This document shows positions 63,964 through 64,000 of a stretch of DNA of 64,000 nt, in pieces; the stretch's first letter is position 1; each line of letters begins with the position of its first letter. The DNA is from Nanobdellota archaeon (GTDB lineage: Archaea > Nanobdellota > Nanobdellia > Pacearchaeales > GW2011-AR1): assembly GCA_027858295.1 (NCBI GenBank), contig JAQICZ010000004.1, forward strand, positions 1 to 64,000. Reading direction: 5' to 3'. The notes beneath the pieces were generated by a model. That model ran no database searches. It had not been told where the DNA came from and was given only the letters and a program-made list of their open reading frames with translations. The translations under genes were made by a program, and so were the position numbers.

Positions 63964-64000
63964 TTTATGCTAAAATCATTAAGTGTTTAATTAATACGTT

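Noticed and set aside
1-64000. tRNA or rRNA genes
   Set aside because: None recognised by eye; not excluded, since tRNAscan-SE/Infernal would be needed, especially in the intergenic regions over 400 bp.

Overview
This window is an archaeal chromosome segment, AT-rich and probably from a DPANN lineage (Pace-/Woesearchaeota-like; inferred from gene content). From the right end leftwards it carries most of an archaeal spc ribosomal operon (uL5, uS14, uS8, uL6, eL32, eL19, uL18, uS5, uL30, uL15), then SecY, an EMC3/YidC-like protein and a prefoldin. A second ribosomal cluster encodes eL31, eL39 and eS19. Other information-processing genes are PCNA, a fused PriS/PriL-like primase, a histone, LysRS, Cbf5/TruB and TrmY. 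DNA repair genes are Nth, an OGG2-like glycosylase and AlkD. There is also a large surface-protein cluster with a 1837-aa RCC1-repeat protein. Main observations: (1) a diversity-generating retroelement (DGR) at about 47.96-49.73 kb, with a template/variable repeat pair that differs mostly at template adenines and a decayed reverse transcriptase; (2) a dense family of modular, hairpin-forming intergenic repeats (more than 20 copies), including a bulged hairpin module with compensatory changes; (3) period-7 degenerate tandem repeats at more than 10 sites, one inside an HD-domain CDS; (4) near-identical RCC1 repeats whose variation is concentrated in a few codons; (5) three cases where the 3' end of a gene is duplicated downstream as a direct repeat. 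No searches or computations were run. Family names come from reading the translations, and repeat coordinates were placed by eye and may be off by a few bases.
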